A DNA stretch of 64,000 nt from Chrysoperla carnea (GCF_905475395.1 NC_058341.1:73033597-73097596); one strand, 5' to 3'. Positions 9,621 through 20,834 are shown, numbered from the stretch's first letter. The notes: generated by a model not told the origin, from the letters alone. A program made the numbers and translations.

Positions 9621-10708
9621 ATAATAACATTTTAAACTTAACAAATAAAGTATATTTTGATAATGAGATCACATCAAAAGAATTGATAAGCTATGAACCC
9701 TTCAGTGGTAGTAGTTTATCACATGGTAGTAGTATAAGAATTGGGATTCAAAACAAGGATGCAATCTTATCATTATCAGAATCTGATCTCCTAATACAAG
9801 GAACCATTAAAAAAGTTGATGATGGTAGCGCTGTTATTTCAGCGCTCATAAACAATGGAATTGCCCACTTATTTGAAGTTGTATCATATAAAATGAATGA
9901 ACAAGTAATTTTCACAGTATATAATCCTGGTGTTGCTTCAACATTAAATGGTTTTGCAGTGCTCTCATCAGATCAAGTTAAAGGATTATCAAATGCTTCA
10001 TGGATTTCTGATGGACAATTAGATGGAACAAAGTTTAATTTAACAAAAGATGGAAATTTTCTTTTTACTGTACCTTTATCTCTATTACTACCATTTTTTG
10101 CTACATATAAAAAAGATATTACAAATTCACGTCATGAGTTGTCTCTTACACGATCTCGAACAGATGAAAATGCTGTTAAGAGTGCTTCAAAATTAAATAT
10201 TGATATTACTAAAATAGAATGGAGGGTACCTACAATTCATCTTAATGATGTTGCAAGATTACACATGTTGGATTTAATAAAACGAAATGTAACAATTAAT
10301 GTAGCATTTCAACAACACATAAGCATTCATGGATGGTGAAAATAACAAATAATCTAAATGCACCGCGTTATGTTATTTTTGCTATGCAGACTGATAGAAT
10401 AGATGATTTCAAGAAAATAATTAAATATTTGATTTTAACGGTCTATCTTCTATTCGTCGATTTCTTAATGAAAGACGATTTCCCAAACAAGATGTTTTTT
10501 TCCAAAATTCGACAGGTGAAATTGCAACACTTTACGATATGTATCTTAGATTTAAATCAACCTATTATAATCAAGAAACAACTTATGAACAACCCTTATT
10601 TGACATCGAGAATTATATGGCTTTTTCGCCTATTTTATGCTTTGATTGTTCAAGACAAAATGAAATTTTTACAACAAATTCTGTGGATATTCGCATTGAT
10701 TTTGAATG
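9617..10708 (+). pseudogene. Major capsid protein of Polinton A (broken)
   Basis: Homologue of the double-jelly-roll major capsid gene at 32233-33438. The first 240 codons (9617-10339) carry SYEPFSGSSLSHGSSIRIGIQ and the WRVPTIHLNDVARL segment (copy B: WHVPHVQLQDEQKL). A block equivalent to copy B residues about 226-258 is missing near 10330, then RYVIFAMQTDR continues in a new frame. Later parts are spread over two frames, and the C-terminus after SVDIRIDFEC runs into a TA microsatellite. It is non-functional. Confidence 0.82.

Positions 10709-10794
<86 letters not shown>
10709..10794. repeat. (TA)n microsatellite, about 85 bp
   Basis: Pure alternating TA starting directly after the codon for the C-terminal FEC motif of the broken capsid gene. 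It replaces the capsid C-terminal residues that copies B and C still have. Confidence 0.95.
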
Positions 10795-10797
<3 letters not shown>

Positions 10798-10837
10798 AAG
10801 AAGAGTATTCTAGTTATCAAAAATTTTTTCTTTACAA

Positions 10838-11375
10838 ATGGATACTATATCATCTTTGAAAATGTAAGTTTATTTTGTAATGTAGTTTTATAATGTGTAT
10901 TTAAAAAAAAAATTTTTTTCTAGAATCGAAGAAAATGAAAACAAGTTTAAAGAATATGAAGTAGAATTTGTGAAACTATTGGAAAAAATCAGAAGTTTTA
11001 ATTCAATTTATGAATACGTTTTAAGTCACCATAATTACTTATTTCCAATATTAAGAACTAACGGGACGTTTAAATATTATATTAATTTAATTAAAAAATA
11101 TAATCCTATATTGAAAACAATGGAAGAATCAGTTCTAGAAGAGTTGTTATCTCTATATAAATTTTCATACCTAGAATATAACGATGATGATATGCTACTC
11201 CTAGATCCTATACGGAAACGTCCGATATCCTATATTTTACGAAAGATATAGTGTAGAGAAATTGTTTTCAAATAATAGGGAAAATAACATTATCAAGAAA
11301 AAACACAAACTTTTCACATCAGTTCCACTTATAAATTTAAATATTTTTCAAGATGATAATTATATAACTATATGA
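10838..11375 (+). pseudogene. Gene K, copy A: two-exon Polinton passenger (frameshifted)
   Basis: Exon 1 is 10838-10863 (26 nt, reading MDTISSLK plus two bases). A GTAAGT...TTCTAG intron spans 10864-10923, and exon 2 starts at 10924. The same exon length, phase-2 intron and splice site occur in copy C (62613-63148), which shows that the intron is real. The protein is helical, charged and unknown to me; a shared motif is SILRTNG/PILRTNG followed by NLI.KYNPILKT. Exon 2 is open to 11251, where a frame change near 11232 cuts the copy C-like C-terminus (FYERYSVEKLFSNN continues in another frame to 11373). It lies directly after the capsid gene, on the same strand as capsid and L. Confidence 0.7.
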
Positions 11376-11882
11376 GGAGGAATACATTATTATAACTATA
11401 TGAGGAGGGGTATATATGCTTATTATATGCTTAAATATACCTACTTCATTTTACATGTTAAATTAATTTTATTAATGGTTGATAAGTTGAACATTTTCTC
11501 TACACATATATACACTTATTTGTGTGTTTGCATATAAAGTTCATTCACAGCTGGAATATATCTTTATGTGTTATATGTTTACTTATGTACAAATCATTCA
11601 AGCTTGTATTCAACACCATACGATGACAGCAATTAGATAATTCACTCAAATATGTATTTCATTGTTAGCTTCTATATTTCTCTAAACGATGGAGATGGTT
11701 TTATGATAAAAAAAACTTTTGATGGGTCTAAGATACATATGTAGTTGTTTAAGAAGAAATCATATGTATGTTATATTAATTTTTTAAAAGATGGAGGGAG
11801 CATCTTTGTTGAGTATATTTATATATTTTAAGTTTAAATTTTTTTAAATTGTTATTTAAAGAGTATTACCAAAACCACTTTA
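11376..11882. other. AT-rich spacer between K and L (copy A)
   Basis: No gene is recognised. A 20-bp motif ATTATAACTATATGAGGAGG occurs twice near 11360-11410. The rest is low-complexity AT-rich DNA. Confidence 0.4.
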
Positions 11883-12558
11883 ACCACGGCTCAAAAACAA
11901 GTTGATAAACATTTTCAAAATATTAAAAATCAAATTATGTGTAGATATTTAATTCCGTTAAATAAATGTGAAACCAAATTTATTGTCATCGGCATTGTAC
12001 CATATGATTTATCAAGTGTGTTACAAATTAAATCAAATCATAATCAATTAATTAACTTTACTAAATCACAATGGAAAAAGTTCTTAAATCATCAACAACT
12101 TATTTTGGATTATTTAAGTAATATTAATGCCTATCTGGAGAATATTGTGATTGATGATATTTATATTTCTTCATATGTGTATTATAATAAAAAAATCATC
12201 AAATTTGCGTCAAGTAATTCTATTATTCATCTAGGCGAAGAAACAATTCGACAAATGTTTGAAGTACAAAAAAATTATAGATTGTCAATTTTCAATCTTG
12301 GGCTCATTAAATATACAAGGATATATGGAAATGGTGAAAAATAAGTTTCATAATGAACAAAACCCACAACTAGACTTGATTGAATTTATATCATCGATAA
12401 TTATTCAAGAAAAGAATCCAATGTTGAAAAAATTATTGTTGGAATTATCAATCAACCATCCAACTGCATTAGAAAAGATTTTACAAACCATGTTAACATA
12501 TTGTTCTTTAAACTATTATACCGATTTTAAAAAAAAAAATGTACATTCTGAAAAATAA
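11883..12558 (+). pseudogene. Gene L, copy A (PC4-like protein, start codon lost)
   Basis: Homologue of the intact 215-residue gene at 61745-62392. The sequence corresponding to MAQKQVDQ reads ACGGCTCAAAAACAAGTT here, so the initiator ATG is now ACG. The body matches (NKCETKFIVIGIVPYDLS; FTKSQWKKFLNHQQLILDY), then a frame change near 12285-12340 moves the C-terminal third into another frame. See the copy C entry for the possible function. It is on the same strand as the capsid. Confidence 0.72.
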
Positions 12559-13474
12559 AAAAATAAAACAAACAAAAAAAATACTTAGATAATTTCTTTT
12601 TATTATGAGTTGCAAAAATACAATACTTTTTTTTTAACAATTTTAATAAAAAAAAATTTTTAAAAAAAAAATATAATAATTTAAAAAAATTTATAAAAAG
12701 TAAAAATTAAATAATATTATAGAAAAAAAAAATTTTTGGTGGTTGAACTTAAATAATATTATAGAAAAATTTAGGTAGTTGAACTTAATTTTTTTTTTGC
12801 CAGCTAGGTTTCTACACCTTACTGGACTTTTAAACCCCTCATTCAACCACTTTTAACTGAAACTAATAAATAAAAAAAAATGTTGTTTGAAATTTACCCT
12901 CCCAATATGAACTTTCTCATTCATGTATTTGTAAGGCCGCGGTGTTTTGAGGAAAACTAGGAGAATCCGTGCATACTCAACTGAAGGTTGGCATACTAAA
13001 GTATCAATTACCACCCCAGATTTCCTAGTCCTTTTTGACACATACTCAAGACCGCAAACTGTTACCAAGATAACAGAACTAATCCATTTATTATAGTATC
13101 GGAATACTATAATAAAACAAAATATTAAAAATAATTTTATATCCGTTAATCCATAAATCTATAATCCTTAGCCATTTTCGTTATATTTATAATATTATTA
13201 AAAATTTATAATTTCTATAATATTATTAAAAATTTATAATTTCTATATTATTTAATTTTTAATTAACGTTAGTATACAAAACCAAAAAAAAAAAAAAATA
13301 AAAATAAAAATTAAATGTTAGTAAGGTTACAAAGCGAATAATAAATATATACATGAGGATGCCCCAATAACTTTATTGGTATCACTGTAAATATAAAAAA
13401 AATTTAGTTTTAATGAAAACAAGCTTTAAAACACTTTTCCCTTAATGGTTAATGATAATTTGTAAAATAAAATG
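12559..13474. other. AT-rich spacer with one GC-richer exon-like stretch
   Basis: Mostly homopolymeric A/T. On the minus strand, 12900-13075 stands out by base composition and reads as an open segment (VCGLEYVSKRTRKSGVVIDT and onward to KYMNEKVHIGR) followed by a GGTAAAT donor-like site. It could be an orphan exon of a host or transposon gene. I do not recognise the product. Confidence 0.3.
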
Positions 13475-13478
13475 CATA

Positions 13479-13855
13479 AGTTATGTATCCTGATATTGGT
13501 CAACGCATATTAAGTTAATTCAAATACATCCATCAACAAAAGTAACATAAACATCCTCTGACGTCAACCAGACATCACTTGAACCACTTCACATTCCTTT
13601 GTTCATCATGGCTTTAAGACAATCAACCACCAGTATATAATCCAACGCATCTATTACCTAATTTGATAATTAGTTTTGACATAGTTTGCTAAAGTATACC
13701 ACGACCTTTGCGTGTAATCAAAGAGAACATTTATACTTACTATTTTTGTACTTATAATATTTTATTGTATTTTGTAACTGTATTGTAACTTAAATATTGT
13801 GTTAAATTAAATAAAGTTTTTTTTTTATCAATAAACTTTTCGCAAGTTTGTAATT
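13479..13855 (+). repeat. 5' LTR
   Basis: Nearly identical to 19128-19503. It contains the CCAGTATATAATCC TATA-like segment and an AATAAAG signal near 13810. It ends AATT next to the primer binding site. Confidence 0.93.
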
Positions 13856-13873
13856 GGCGCAGCCGATAGGATT
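13855..13873 (+). promoter_or_regulatory. Primer binding site
   Basis: TGGCGCAGCCGATAGGAT directly follows the 5' LTR. TGGCGCAG-type sites are usual in insect errantiviruses primed by a serine tRNA; the identity of the tRNA here is inferred from that precedent. Confidence 0.75.
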
Positions 13874-14193
13874 CGTGCGAAAACTTTCTCACTATCGCGT
13901 CTATCATAAAACGTACAAAAATCGACCTATATACGAGTGAATTTTAATTCTTTAAGACAAGAACCTACTAAACAAAACAATAAATTATAAACGACTCAAC
14001 AACAATTGGAATTGTGCAACATTGTGGTTTGGTAATCAACACTTCGAACAAACAACGAAATTACTGGTACTCCATCCTATTGAACTGGAATCCGAGTTGA
14101 TCGTCTGAAACTAAATTGTTAAAACATAATGTGGAAACTGTTCATAATTCAACTGTAAGTAATTTTTCATTTGAATATTGTATACAATCGTAA

Positions 14194-15300
14194 ATGCCCA
14201 AATCCCCTAATTTACGCAAAACTAATAAGCAAATCGCTAACGAAGGTTTATCGTTACCAACGCATTTTCTAGTTGTCGAAGGTACATCGACATCACAAGA
14301 AAATAACAACGCAGATTCTGTCGCTGACTCTGTGAACGAAGTTACACTATACCCATTAAAAGAAAACGTTTTAGAAAGTATAATAAATAAATTAAAAAAT
14401 ATTAAACTAAATAATAATACAGAATTTAAATAGTAATCCCAATAATAATAATAATAATACAGAAATTGCTACTACTATTACAACAATGGATTTAATTAAA
14501 ATAATGACTCCATTTGATGGTACTTCTGGTACATTAAATCGATTCATTAGAAATGGAGATAGAGTTATAGCCACTGCTAATAATAATGAAGATTTAGTAA
14601 CCGATTTACTTCGAACAAAAATTACCGGAAAAGCAAATGAAATGCTCATATCTGTAGGTAACCTAAATGATTGGTCAACTATAAAAAATCATTTACAAAC
14701 TCAATTCTCGGACAGACGAACATTAGAAACAATTTTACATAAACTTAATACAATCTCACAAGGTAATAAACCTCTTGAATTATATTATGCGGAAATTTCA
14801 GATTTACAAACTGCTTTATTAAATTCTGTAGATACAACAAAATCAGTCGAATTTATAGCCGGACAGAATGAAGTATATTTAGATATCTTTCTAAAATCTT
14901 TTATTGCTGGACTAGATTCACAATTAGGTTATATTGTTAGAGCAAACAAACCCACTAATATCAAAGAAGCGTATGACATTTGCTTGAATGAAATTAGCAT
15001 GCAACAATCAAGTAGAGATATAAATCGACTCAGTCAAAAACCTAACATACAACGATAGAAACCCCAACAATCACAAATAAAACCACCCAGGTTTAACTAT
15101 ACACCAAATTACCAAAATATACCTAGGCCCATACATAATTATCCTATGTATAGACCCCAAGTTCAACAACAATTGAACAATAGCAATAATAATTATAATC
15201 GACCTAATCCATTTACCCAACCTAATCATTACAGACCCGTTCAAAATAACAGACCAATATTTAACCAACAATCACAACAACTGCAACAATCGAAACCGAT
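14194..15300 (+). pseudogene. gag: gag region of the LTR element
   Basis: A first frame (14194-14433) is followed in another frame by 14486-15058, which encodes the recognisable gag body (MTPFDGTSGTLNRFI; LRTKITGKANEML; GNKPLELYYAEI). A TAG at 15056-15058 is followed by an in-frame Asn/Pro/Gln-rich tail to about 15300. No CCHC zinc knuckle is visible, as is usual for errantivirus gag. The protein would form the particle core. Frame changes and stops make it unlikely to be expressed intact. Confidence 0.7.
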
Positions 15301-15607
15301 CGTCATTTAAACCTATACCTATGGACATTAGTTCAGGTAATACTAGGCAAATAATTCATAATCGACCAAACAATATGTTTAAACCATCATGACCACCAAA
15401 TTTTACTTCTAAAGAATTATTTAACGTAGATAACGAAAACACTACTTTTGACCAATATGAACAAAACTATTACGATTCAAACGAACCTCACGAATACGAA
15501 TACAATCCACTGTACAACAATCAAAGTGAACAATACGAACCAGACATTCAACAAGACGAAAATTTTCCGACAAATGCCTCAACATCGACACCGACGGATT
15601 ATTTGAA

Positions 15608-16141
15608 TTGAATTTTCATAAAACAAACGGTACACTCCCCTTCATAAAAATCGAAAATTTAAAATTTCTAATAGATACCGGAACAGACAATAACTTTATA
15701 GACCCAAAACATACCACTAACTTCAAATTACACCCAACAAAAACAGTTGTAAAAACCGCGTTAAAAGAACATAAAATAAACCACAAAATTATAATTGATT
15801 ATTTACCCCAATTAAATAATCATTTTCCATTAGAATTTTTAGTTTTCAAATTTCACCATTATTTTGATGGAATTGTTGGAAATGAAACACTACAAAAACT
15901 AAAGGCAAATATTGACTATCCATCAAATTCAATTACTTTCAGAACTATAAAAAATAAACTTCATTACAAACCTTTTATTAAACCCCAAATTTTCAATTTA
16001 GATCCCTTCGAACAAACATTCCTAAAATTACCTACAAATATAAAAAACGGTGATATTTATATTCCCCCTGTTGAATTTAATAATCATACCCAAATTATTT
16101 CTGGAATCTATACAACAAACAATTTGAATCAAAAATTTTAG
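15608..16141 (+). pseudogene. pol: pol: aspartic protease region
   Basis: This open frame contains the retroviral-type protease active site LIDTGTDNNFI and a GIVGNETLQKLKANIDY segment typical of gypsy-group proteases. A TAG at 16139-16141 separates it from the reverse transcriptase frame. Confidence 0.78.
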
Positions 16142-16296
16142 TAATAAATGAAAGTAATTCTCCTCAATCATTTATTATTTCTCAACCTATTAGATGTGAA
16201 CTACTCAATAATTATTCAGAATTAAACGTTACTACAGAAGTACAGGTCGATACTTACGACTATCATTTTGCTGTAGAAAATTTACGTACAGACCAT

Positions 16297-17690
16297 TTGA
16301 ATAAAGAAGAACGCGACGCATTACTAAACTTATGTGCAAATTTTCGTGATATATTTTACACATCAGACCAAAGAATAACCTTTACATCCGAAATTAAACA
16401 TAGGATAGAAACGAAAGATGATATCCTTATCTATACCAAATCTTATCGCTACCCTCATGTACATAAAGAAGAAGTAACCCGACAAATCAATGAAATGCTA
16501 GAGAAAAATATTATCAGACCTTCCAATTCTCCTTGGTCATCGCCCATATGGATTGTAAGTAAAAAACCCGACGCTTCTGGGAAAAAGGAATGGCGCTTAG
16601 TAATCGACTATCGAAAACTAAACGAGAAAACCATTGACGACAGATAGCCTTTACCTAATATAAATGACATTTTAAACAAACTAGGACGCTGTCAATACTT
16701 AACGACTCCTGACCTTGCTTCTGACTTTCATCAAATTGAAATGGACAAAAGAGACATTGCGAAAACAGCATTCTCAGTAGATAATGTTCATTATGAGTTT
16801 TCCAGAATGAACTTTGGACTTAAGAACGCCCCAGCTACGTTTCAACGAGTTATGGATAACATGCTCAGAGAATACATAGGACACAATGTTCTCGTGTACA
16901 TGGATGAAATTATAATATTCTCAAGTTCTCTTCAAGAACACATCGAAAAACTAAAACAAGTATTCATTAAACTCAGACAGTATAACTTCAAAACACAACT
17001 TGGCAAATGTGAATTTCTACACAAAGAAATAGAATTTCTCGGACATATAGTAACCACTGACGGAATTAAACCTAACCCTAAGAAAATAGACATCATAAAA
17101 AAATTTCCCATCCCAAAAACTACTACTGAAATAAAATCATTTCTCGGACTAATAGGATACTATAGAAAATTTATCAAGGACTTCGCGAAAATCACAAAAC
17201 CTATGACTGAATGCCTCCGGAAGGGTACAGTTATAAACATAGGCGATTCAAAATATAAAGAATGCTTTGAATATTGTAAAACTTTATTATCAGGAGATCC
17301 GATACTACAATACCCGGATTTTGAAAAACCATTCATACTTACAACAGACGCAAGTAATTACGCAATAGGAGCAGTATTATCACAAGGTACTGTTGGACAA
17401 GATAGACCTATATGTTACGCTTCACGTACATTGAATAAATCGGAATGTAATTACAGTACCATAGAAAAAAAATTACTAGCTATCGTTTGGGCTACAATTC
17501 AGACCATACCTTTATGGACAAAAATTTAATATTCTCACCGATCATAAGCCCTTAAAATGGGTATTTTCCTTAAAAGAACCCAATTCAAAGTTAATTAGAT
17601 GGCGAATAAAACTCTCAGATTACAATTTTAACATTGACTACAAACCCGGTAAACAAATTCAAACGCAGACGCTTTATCTCGTGTACAATT
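16297..17690 (+). pseudogene. pol: pol: reverse transcriptase and RNase H
   Basis: Fingers and palm (RPSNSPWSSPIWIVSKK; EWRLVIDYRKLNEKT) run to a TAG at 16645-16647. The frame continues with [11 protein letters not shown] and [15 protein letters not shown] to a VYMDEIIIF active site at 16897-16923. The expected YMDD is YMDE here, replacing the second catalytic Asp by Glu. RNase H follows ([31 protein letters not shown]) and breaks at about 17529. The HKPLKW-type RNase H end continues in another frame to about 17690. It is defective. Confidence 0.85.
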
Positions 17691-17794
17691 AAACAACACA
17701 GAATCAGACCAATCCCTAAACGTAGAAGTATCCACTCAACATTCAGCTGACGAAAATATAATTGAAGGTATTCACATTTCAGAAAGAGTATTAA

Positions 17795-18343
17795 ATGAAT
17801 TCACTAATCATTGAAGTGAATTTAAATAACACAATTAAAATTGACACACTGTTTAAAACTCGTAAACGCAGAACAATAGAATTATTTACTTTAAACGAAT
17901 CCAATATAATTACCATTTTCAAAGAACACTTATCTCCAAACAAATTAATTGCTATCCTTACTGATGACAGAACTTTCAAACTCTTAGACGAAACTTATAA
18001 AAAATACTTTTCCAAATACAAATTAATACGCTGCACAAATTTATTAGAAGATGTAGAAGACATTGACGAATAAACAAAATTAATTAAAGACTAACATGAC
18101 CTCTCTATACATAAAGGCATTGACGAAACTTTCAATCATTTGAAAAGACGATATTATTTTGATAATATGAAATCAAAAATAACCTCGTTTATAAATACCT
18201 GCGACACATGTTCAAAAACAAAATATGAACGTCACCCACTTCAATTAAAACAAGAACAAACAGACCAAGCCACTAAACCATTCGAAATACTACATACAGA
18301 TATTTTATTCACTGAAAAAAATCTTATAATGACTATTTTTTGA
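17795..18343 (+). pseudogene. pol: pol: integrase N-terminal part (truncated)
   Basis: It contains an N-terminal zinc-binding region (HKGIDETFNH before YYFDNMK, then CDTCSKTKYERH) and the first residue of the DDE core in EILHTDILF. The sequence then loses homology at about 18340; the rest of the integrase core, with the second Asp and the Glu, is absent. A TAA at 18071-18073 also interrupts it. Confidence 0.7.
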
Positions 18344-18413
18344 AATACATAGTTTTGCGAACATAGTTTTTGCAATCCAAATTCCTCAAATATCTAACAT
18401 AAGTTATAAAACT

Positions 18414-19118
18414 ATTAGATTGAGAACTTTACCTGAAAACAACAAAATTATTAAACCTAAAACCAACTACCTCGTATACAACCTTGAACAATATTCATTC
18501 ATTGAGAAAACTTGCACCAGAATAGAACAGATCTACTTATGCAACCCAATAATACTACAAAATGCATCAACTAATGAGTGCGAAATCAATATATTAGAAA
18601 ACAAACCAGCAAAATGTTTATTGCATCGAACTATGGGAAAAAATTTTATAGTAGAAATTGAAAATAATCACATCATCGTATTTACAAATCAACCCATAAA
18701 CATAACAAATTCATGCGGTAAAAATATCACAAATTTCGTCGGAAAATTGTATATCACCTTTTCACAATGCCAAATCAACATCAATGACATAATCTATGGA
18801 ACTTTGATGACATCAACTTCAAATATAAAAATGGAACAAATTCTATATAACTCTCTACAAATCACACAAATTTCAAATAAATCTAACTTCGACATTCTCC
18901 AGACAGAAACTATGGAAAACACCAAAGAATTACAATTATTTAAATTTCAACACCAAACTCATATGGGAATAAGTTTAATTATTTTATTAATCATTATTTC
19001 TTGTGTTACAGTATATACTTTTTATAAATATTGTAAGCGCAGGAATATTCAAGGTATTCTGAAACTTCAACCAAAATCAGTCGCTAACCATACATTCACG
19101 GTTAAGCTTCCCTCTTAA
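18414..19118 (+). pseudogene. env: env remnant (C-terminal half with membrane anchor)
   Basis: A 232-residue frame shows the features of the C-terminal part of an errantivirus envelope protein: Cys-rich ectodomain pieces (CTRIEQIYLC; CLLHRTMGKNF), NxS/T sites, and a hydrophobic anchor at 18961-19020 followed by a short basic tail. The N-terminal half, including any signal peptide and fusion segment, is missing because of the deletion that also removed the integrase core. No ATG is in place at the front. Confidence 0.7.
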
Positions 19119-19127
19119 GGATGGAGG
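19114..19127 (+). promoter_or_regulatory. Polypurine tract
   Basis: TTAAGGATGGAGG lies immediately 5' of the 3' LTR, the expected site for plus-strand priming. Confidence 0.75.
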
Positions 19128-19503
19128 AGTTATGTATCCTGATATTGGTCAACGCATATTAAGTTAATTCAAATACATCCATCAACAAAAGTAACATAAA
19201 CATTCTCTGACGTCAACCAGACATCACTTGAACCACTTCACATTCCTTTGTTCATCATGGCTTTAAGACAATCAACCACCAGTATATAATCCAACGCATC
19301 TATTACCTAATTTGATAATTAGTTTTGACATAGTTCGCTAAAGTATACCACGACCTTTGCGTGTAATCAAAGAGAACATTTATACTTACTATTTTTGTGC
19401 TTAAAATATTTTATTGTATTTTGTAACTGTATTGTAACTTAAATATTGTGTTAAATTAAATAAAGTTTTTTTTTATCAATAAACTTTTCGCAAGTTTATA
19501 ATT
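19128..19503 (+). repeat. 3' LTR
   Basis: It matches 13479-13855 with about six differences (for example CATTCTCTG for CATCCTCTG and GTTTATAATT for GTTTGTAATT) and is followed by the CATA target duplication. Confidence 0.93.
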
Positions 19504-19591
19504 CATATATTAAAATAAAAACAAGATTAATTTTTACATACTTTTTGATGTTTTTTTTTTATACCATTTAGCATTCTCATTTTATTTTTTT

Positions 19592-20230
19592 TTATATTTC
19601 ATAATATGCCATACTTTTGTTCTCCAATCTGTTTAGTATGGAGTATGGAAGGAAGTACATACTTCTTAGAATTTCTTCACCCATTCCCATTAGCCCGACC
19701 GCTTCCTCATGAATAGAATTGCTATTAGATAAAAAAAATTAGATTATTTTTTTCAACATTTTATTATTTTTTTTACCTACGTAATATTTGAATATACATT
19801 ATCTTCTTCAAGTTTGCTGTAAAAAAAATATATATATATATTAATATATAAATATTATTATTTAGTTATAAAAAAAATATATATATAATAATATATAAAT
19901 ATTATTATTTAGATATAAAAAAAAAAATAATAATAAAACATACTCTAAGATATTTTTGGGATGCGAAATTGTTTCTCTGTAATAAAATTTAAAAAAATTG
20001 AAAAACTAACAAGATTTTATTAGAAAAATAAAAAACTTACTCTATTTCATGAAACATTTTTCTGATATTTTTGCTGTAAATAAAAACCAAACATTTTTAT
20101 TAAAAAAAATAATATAAAAAAAATGCTTAATTTTCACTTACTCTTGCTTCGCAAAACATGCCATAAAAATGCCGTAATTAATGCATATTATAATTAATAG
20201 CATGGTGATAAAATATACCGGTTTCACCAT
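19592..20230 (-). CDS. Five-exon micro-exon gene, predicted small secreted protein (copy A)
   Basis: Read on the minus strand. Exon 1 is 20230-20142 (89 nt), exon 2 is 20073-20041 (33 nt), exon 3 is 19976-19944 (33 nt), exon 4 is 19816-19781 (36 nt) and exon 5 is 19721-19592 (130 nt). All four introns are GT-AG and phase 2, and the CDS is 321 nt (106 aa) with no internal stop. Exon 1 encodes a hydrophobic leader (MVKPVYFITMLLIIICI) that looks like a signal peptide. The last exon ends with MGEEILRS and FLPYSILNRL. A paralogue at 60373-60633 has the same last-exon length (130 nt), the same phase and the same motifs, which strongly supports the model. Short exons with only phase-2 introns plus a signal peptide recall aphid bicycle-type effectors, but the cysteine motif of that family is not seen. 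It lies between L and the VDLQGF gene in both Polinton copies, opposite to the capsid strand. Confidence 0.78.
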
Positions 20231-20393
20231 TTTTTATATTTTTTTTAAACTATCTTCTTGAACTTCTAGTTTGGTAATGATTAAATAATATTTTTCAATT
20301 TTAAATCTAGCTTCCTGAGGGGTACACAAAATAAAAAATTGGGTGAGGTAATCACAAATTAAAGCATACGAATAACAATATACTTCTTTATTA

Positions 20394-20399
20394 GATAGG
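20394..20399. repeat. 6-bp target-site duplication of Polinton B, left
   Basis: GATAGG is repeated at 39313-39318. Six base pairs is the standard Polinton duplication. Confidence 0.95.
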
Positions 20400-20505
20400 A
20401 GTAGTTATTCTATGACAGTTCTACAATCAAAGCCAATGTTAAATCCCATAAGAGAAATCATAGTTGGTAAAAAAAATTGGTATAGGAAAAATACATGTAA
20501 AATAT
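20400..20505 (+). repeat. Left terminal inverted repeat of Polinton B
   Basis: 106 bp match the reverse complement of 39207-39312 with one mismatch (CCAATG versus CCCATG). Weaker similarity resumes further in (TTTTTTAAGTAA, TTTGTGGTT and GTTAACGGAAG at 20520-20572), matching 38640-38740 in reverse. Confidence 0.93.
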
Positions 20506-20646
20506 TTATATGTAAAATATTTTTTAAGTAAAACAAAAATTTGTGGTTTGCGGTTTTTGTAGTTAACGGAAGCTGAATTCTTCAAAAAAATAAATTATAA
20601 GAAAATGGCGGTATTTTAGGGAAGTTGATTTAAAAAAATAAAAAGT

Positions 20647-20834
20647 GGATCATCAGGTTGGATTTGAACCAACATCTTTCAGACTTTGTTTGAAACAAAT
20701 CATTAGAGAGAGAGAAGATATTTATACTTACCGTAACTATAATGATAACTGGAATGGGATTCAAACACAAAGTAGCTAGATATTTGTAAGCAAACAAAGG
20801 TGAACGCTTTAACCAATTAAGCTACCGACGATCC
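20647..20834 (-). tRNA. tRNA-like sequence 2, split by about 110 nt
   Basis: On the minus strand the 5' end GGATCGT can pair with the 3' end ATGATCC (seven pairs including one G-U). An A-box-like segment (GGTAGCTTAATTGGTTAAAGC) is close to the 5' end and a T arm (GTTGGTTCAAATCCAAC) close to the 3' end. Between them lies a long insertion that contains a second, degenerate B-box-like GTGTTTGAATCCCAT and a CT repeat. It may be a rearranged tRNA or a composite of two tRNA-derived units. It lies in the left arm of Polinton B upstream of its polymerase, antisense to it, as tRNA-like sequence 1 does in copy A. Confidence 0.5.

Larger units (their letters stand above)
13479..19503 (+). mobile_element. 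Errantivirus-like (gypsy group) LTR retrotransposon, defective
   Basis: The 6.0-kb element has LTRs of 377 and 376 bp, a CATA target duplication (13475-13478 and 19504-19507), a primer binding site after the 5' LTR, a purine tract before the 3' LTR, and gag, pol and env-derived frames. LTRs begin AGTTATG and end AATT, as is usual in insect errantiviruses. The LTRs differ at roughly six positions by eye, so the insertion is fairly young, yet the body is defective: several stops, a YMDE reverse transcriptase motif, and a deletion joining the integrase to the second half of env. Confidence 0.92.
1..20393 (+). mobile_element. Polinton copy A, left and central part (degraded, interrupted)
   Basis: Forward-strand remnant of a Polinton/Maverick (adintovirus-like) element. 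In order it holds a broken DNA polymerase B, a broken penton, a broken major capsid gene, genes K and L, and a micro-exon gene on the opposite strand. It is interrupted by a Mutator-like element at 2621-8041 and an LTR retrotransposon at 13479-19503, and it continues beyond Polinton B at 39319. Between polymerase and penton it lacks everything that copy B carries from the polymerase C-terminus through integrase, fibre, DUF8207, ATPase, phospholipase and protease, so it has a large internal deletion. The left terminus is not visible and probably lies outside the window. The assignment rests on homology to copy B and on gene order shared with copy C. Confidence 0.75.

Noticed and set aside
12853..13068. 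Confident host exon
   Set aside because: Composition and donor-like site are suggestive, but I recognise no family and no second exon; left as part of the spacer entry.
19592..20230. Direct assignment to the aphid bicycle gene family
   Set aside because: The phase-2 micro-exons and leader fit, but the paired cysteine-tyrosine-cysteine motifs of that family are not present; only the architectural similarity is reported.
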